Below are positions 59,265 through 60,000 of a stretch of DNA of 60,000 nt, piece after piece. Each line of letters starts with the position of its first letter. Position 1 is the first letter of the stretch. The DNA is from Membranipora membranacea (taxonomy: Eukaryota > Bryozoa > Gymnolaemata > Cheilostomatida > Membraniporidae): assembly GCA_914767715.1 (NCBI GenBank), contig OU612070.1:14589501-14649500 (forward strand), given 5' to 3'. The notes under the pieces are model-generated. The model was not told the DNA's origin. It saw only the letters and a program-made list of their open reading frames with translations, and did no database searches. A program made the translations under genes and the position numbers.

Positions 59265-59450
59265 TGGGCCGTGCTTGGAGGTACTGCAATACCAAGACAA
59301 CCCGTGGCAACATCGGAGCAAGCCCCTGCATGTCGCCCGGTTCCAAAAATCAGATTAATATCATAGTGACACAATGTGCCACGAATCAGATATTAAACTG
59401 ATTAGAACAGATACTACACTTTGATCTTAGCCAATAGGCCGAGAAGCGAT
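59265..59450 (-). ncRNA. U2 snRNA gene 22 (spacer type D)
   Basis: RNA identical to gene 2. Its upstream spacer is cut by the window end and contains two private small insertions (an extra GT near 59849 and an extra G near 59927) that the other type D units lack. Confidence 0.97.
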
Positions 59451-60000
59451 AACCCGTCCTGTCGCACCCACTTTAGACCCCGGCTCCGGAAGAGAACTTT
59501 GCAAACCAGTGCGAGACGACGCACCTACCGGTCTCTCGCGACGGGCGTCTCACCCGGACTGATTTCCCAACGCGATGACAAATCGCGTCTTCGCTGGCTC
59601 ACTGGACATTACGACGGGATAGAAAACGCAGTGTCACGCTGGCCTGCTCGCAAGGTTGTGGGGGCAAGGGGGATGAATCCAAATCTTACATTACGTACAT
59701 GATGCTAAATTTAGAAGCGCCAAAGCGTCAAACGCAACGTCGGCAGCCGGTGTAATAGCCTCAGTTCCCAATGTTTTTTCTTCAAAGCACATTCAACGCG
59801 GCCGGTTTGTAAGGCTTGCTTCTGTGCCCACATTCATTGTCGGTGGGTGTGATAAAAAGCCTCTCAGTCCTCTGACAGCAGCACTTTTGGTATTCCCAAC
59901 CCCCCCCCCCCCTCACCAAATTGTTCGGACTGCTAATGGGTTTGGGTTATCAAAAGTATGGGAGTTGCCTTTCTCCTTCACAAGGCCGGGCAACTCCAAA

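Larger units (their letters stand above)
31379..60000 (-). repeat. Tandem U2 snRNA gene array, unit about 1.29 kb
   Basis: Head-to-tail units of 1284-1294 bp, each with one minus-strand U2 gene. 21 complete genes and one cut by the N gap are visible, and the array runs past the window end. Spacer types are: an edge type (gene 1), A (genes 2, 5, 9), B (3, 6, 10), C (4, 7, 8, 11, 12, 13) and D (15-22). Tandem multicopy U2 loci are known in human, sea urchin and other animals and are kept uniform by concerted evolution. Spacer GC is clearly higher than in the left half of the window. Confidence 0.97.

Noticed and set aside
1-60000. CRISPR array or bacterial operon
   Set aside because: The direct repeats found are over 1 kb, 153 bp or minisatellite type, and introns, snRNA genes and an LTR retrotransposon show that the DNA is eukaryotic.

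Overview
The window is nuclear DNA of an invertebrate animal. It is AT-rich, its genes are small and split by introns with GT..AG borders, it carries an animal-type Ty3/Gypsy (Mag-like) LTR retrotransposon, several eroded transposable elements and, filling the right half, a tandem array of U2 spliceosomal snRNA genes. The U2 sequence has the extra A before the branch-site recognition sequence (AUCAAAGUGUAGUA) and a stem IV that I associate with protostome-type U2. I cannot name the species.

Layout. Bases 1-9919 hold no intact gene that I recognise. They contain a decayed double zinc-knuckle reading frame, one copy of a dispersed repeat, a tRNA-related SINE-like piece, a 40-bp duplication, a 21-bp minisatellite and a Thr-rich frame. 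Bases 9920-16935 are a complete minus-strand LTR retrotransposon with almost identical 218/219-bp LTRs, a tRNA-Ser-type primer site, gag, pro-RT-RNaseH-integrase and a third ORF with its own zinc knuckles. Its frames are broken by two stops and at least two frameshifts although the LTRs look freshly inserted. Bases 17306-19378 are a broken plus-strand gene of the SAP/SWIM/YqaJ-exonuclease type. Bases 19798-21400 hold minus-strand exon-like frames of unknown family. Bases 22050-23060 are a second copy of the dispersed repeat, split by a 544-bp Harbinger-like MITE with a TTA target duplication. Bases 23693-26956 are a multi-exon, stop-riddled KDZ-transposase-like pseudogene, with a 431-bp palindrome in its last intron. 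Bases 27455-28490 are AT-rich tandem repeats interrupted by the 3' tail of a LINE.

From about 31379 to the end of the window the sequence is a U2 snRNA gene array. There are 21 complete minus-strand genes of about 186 nt and one cut by a 500-N gap, repeated every 1284-1294 bp. The U2 sequence itself is invariant except in the first (edge) copy. The spacers fall into types that form a higher-order 4-unit repeat of about 5.15 kb left of the gap, while all units to the right of the gap are one near-identical type. Every unit carries a strictly conserved block at -14 to -57 (candidate snRNA PSE promoter), a hairpin just past the RNA 3' end and a length-variable poly-C tract in the spacer.

How it works together: the only part likely to serve the cell is the U2 array, a multicopy locus supplying the splicing RNA that pairs with intron branch sites. 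The left half is a record of mobile elements inserting into one another. The small ORFs that repeat in every array unit are by-products of the snRNA and its spacer, not genes.
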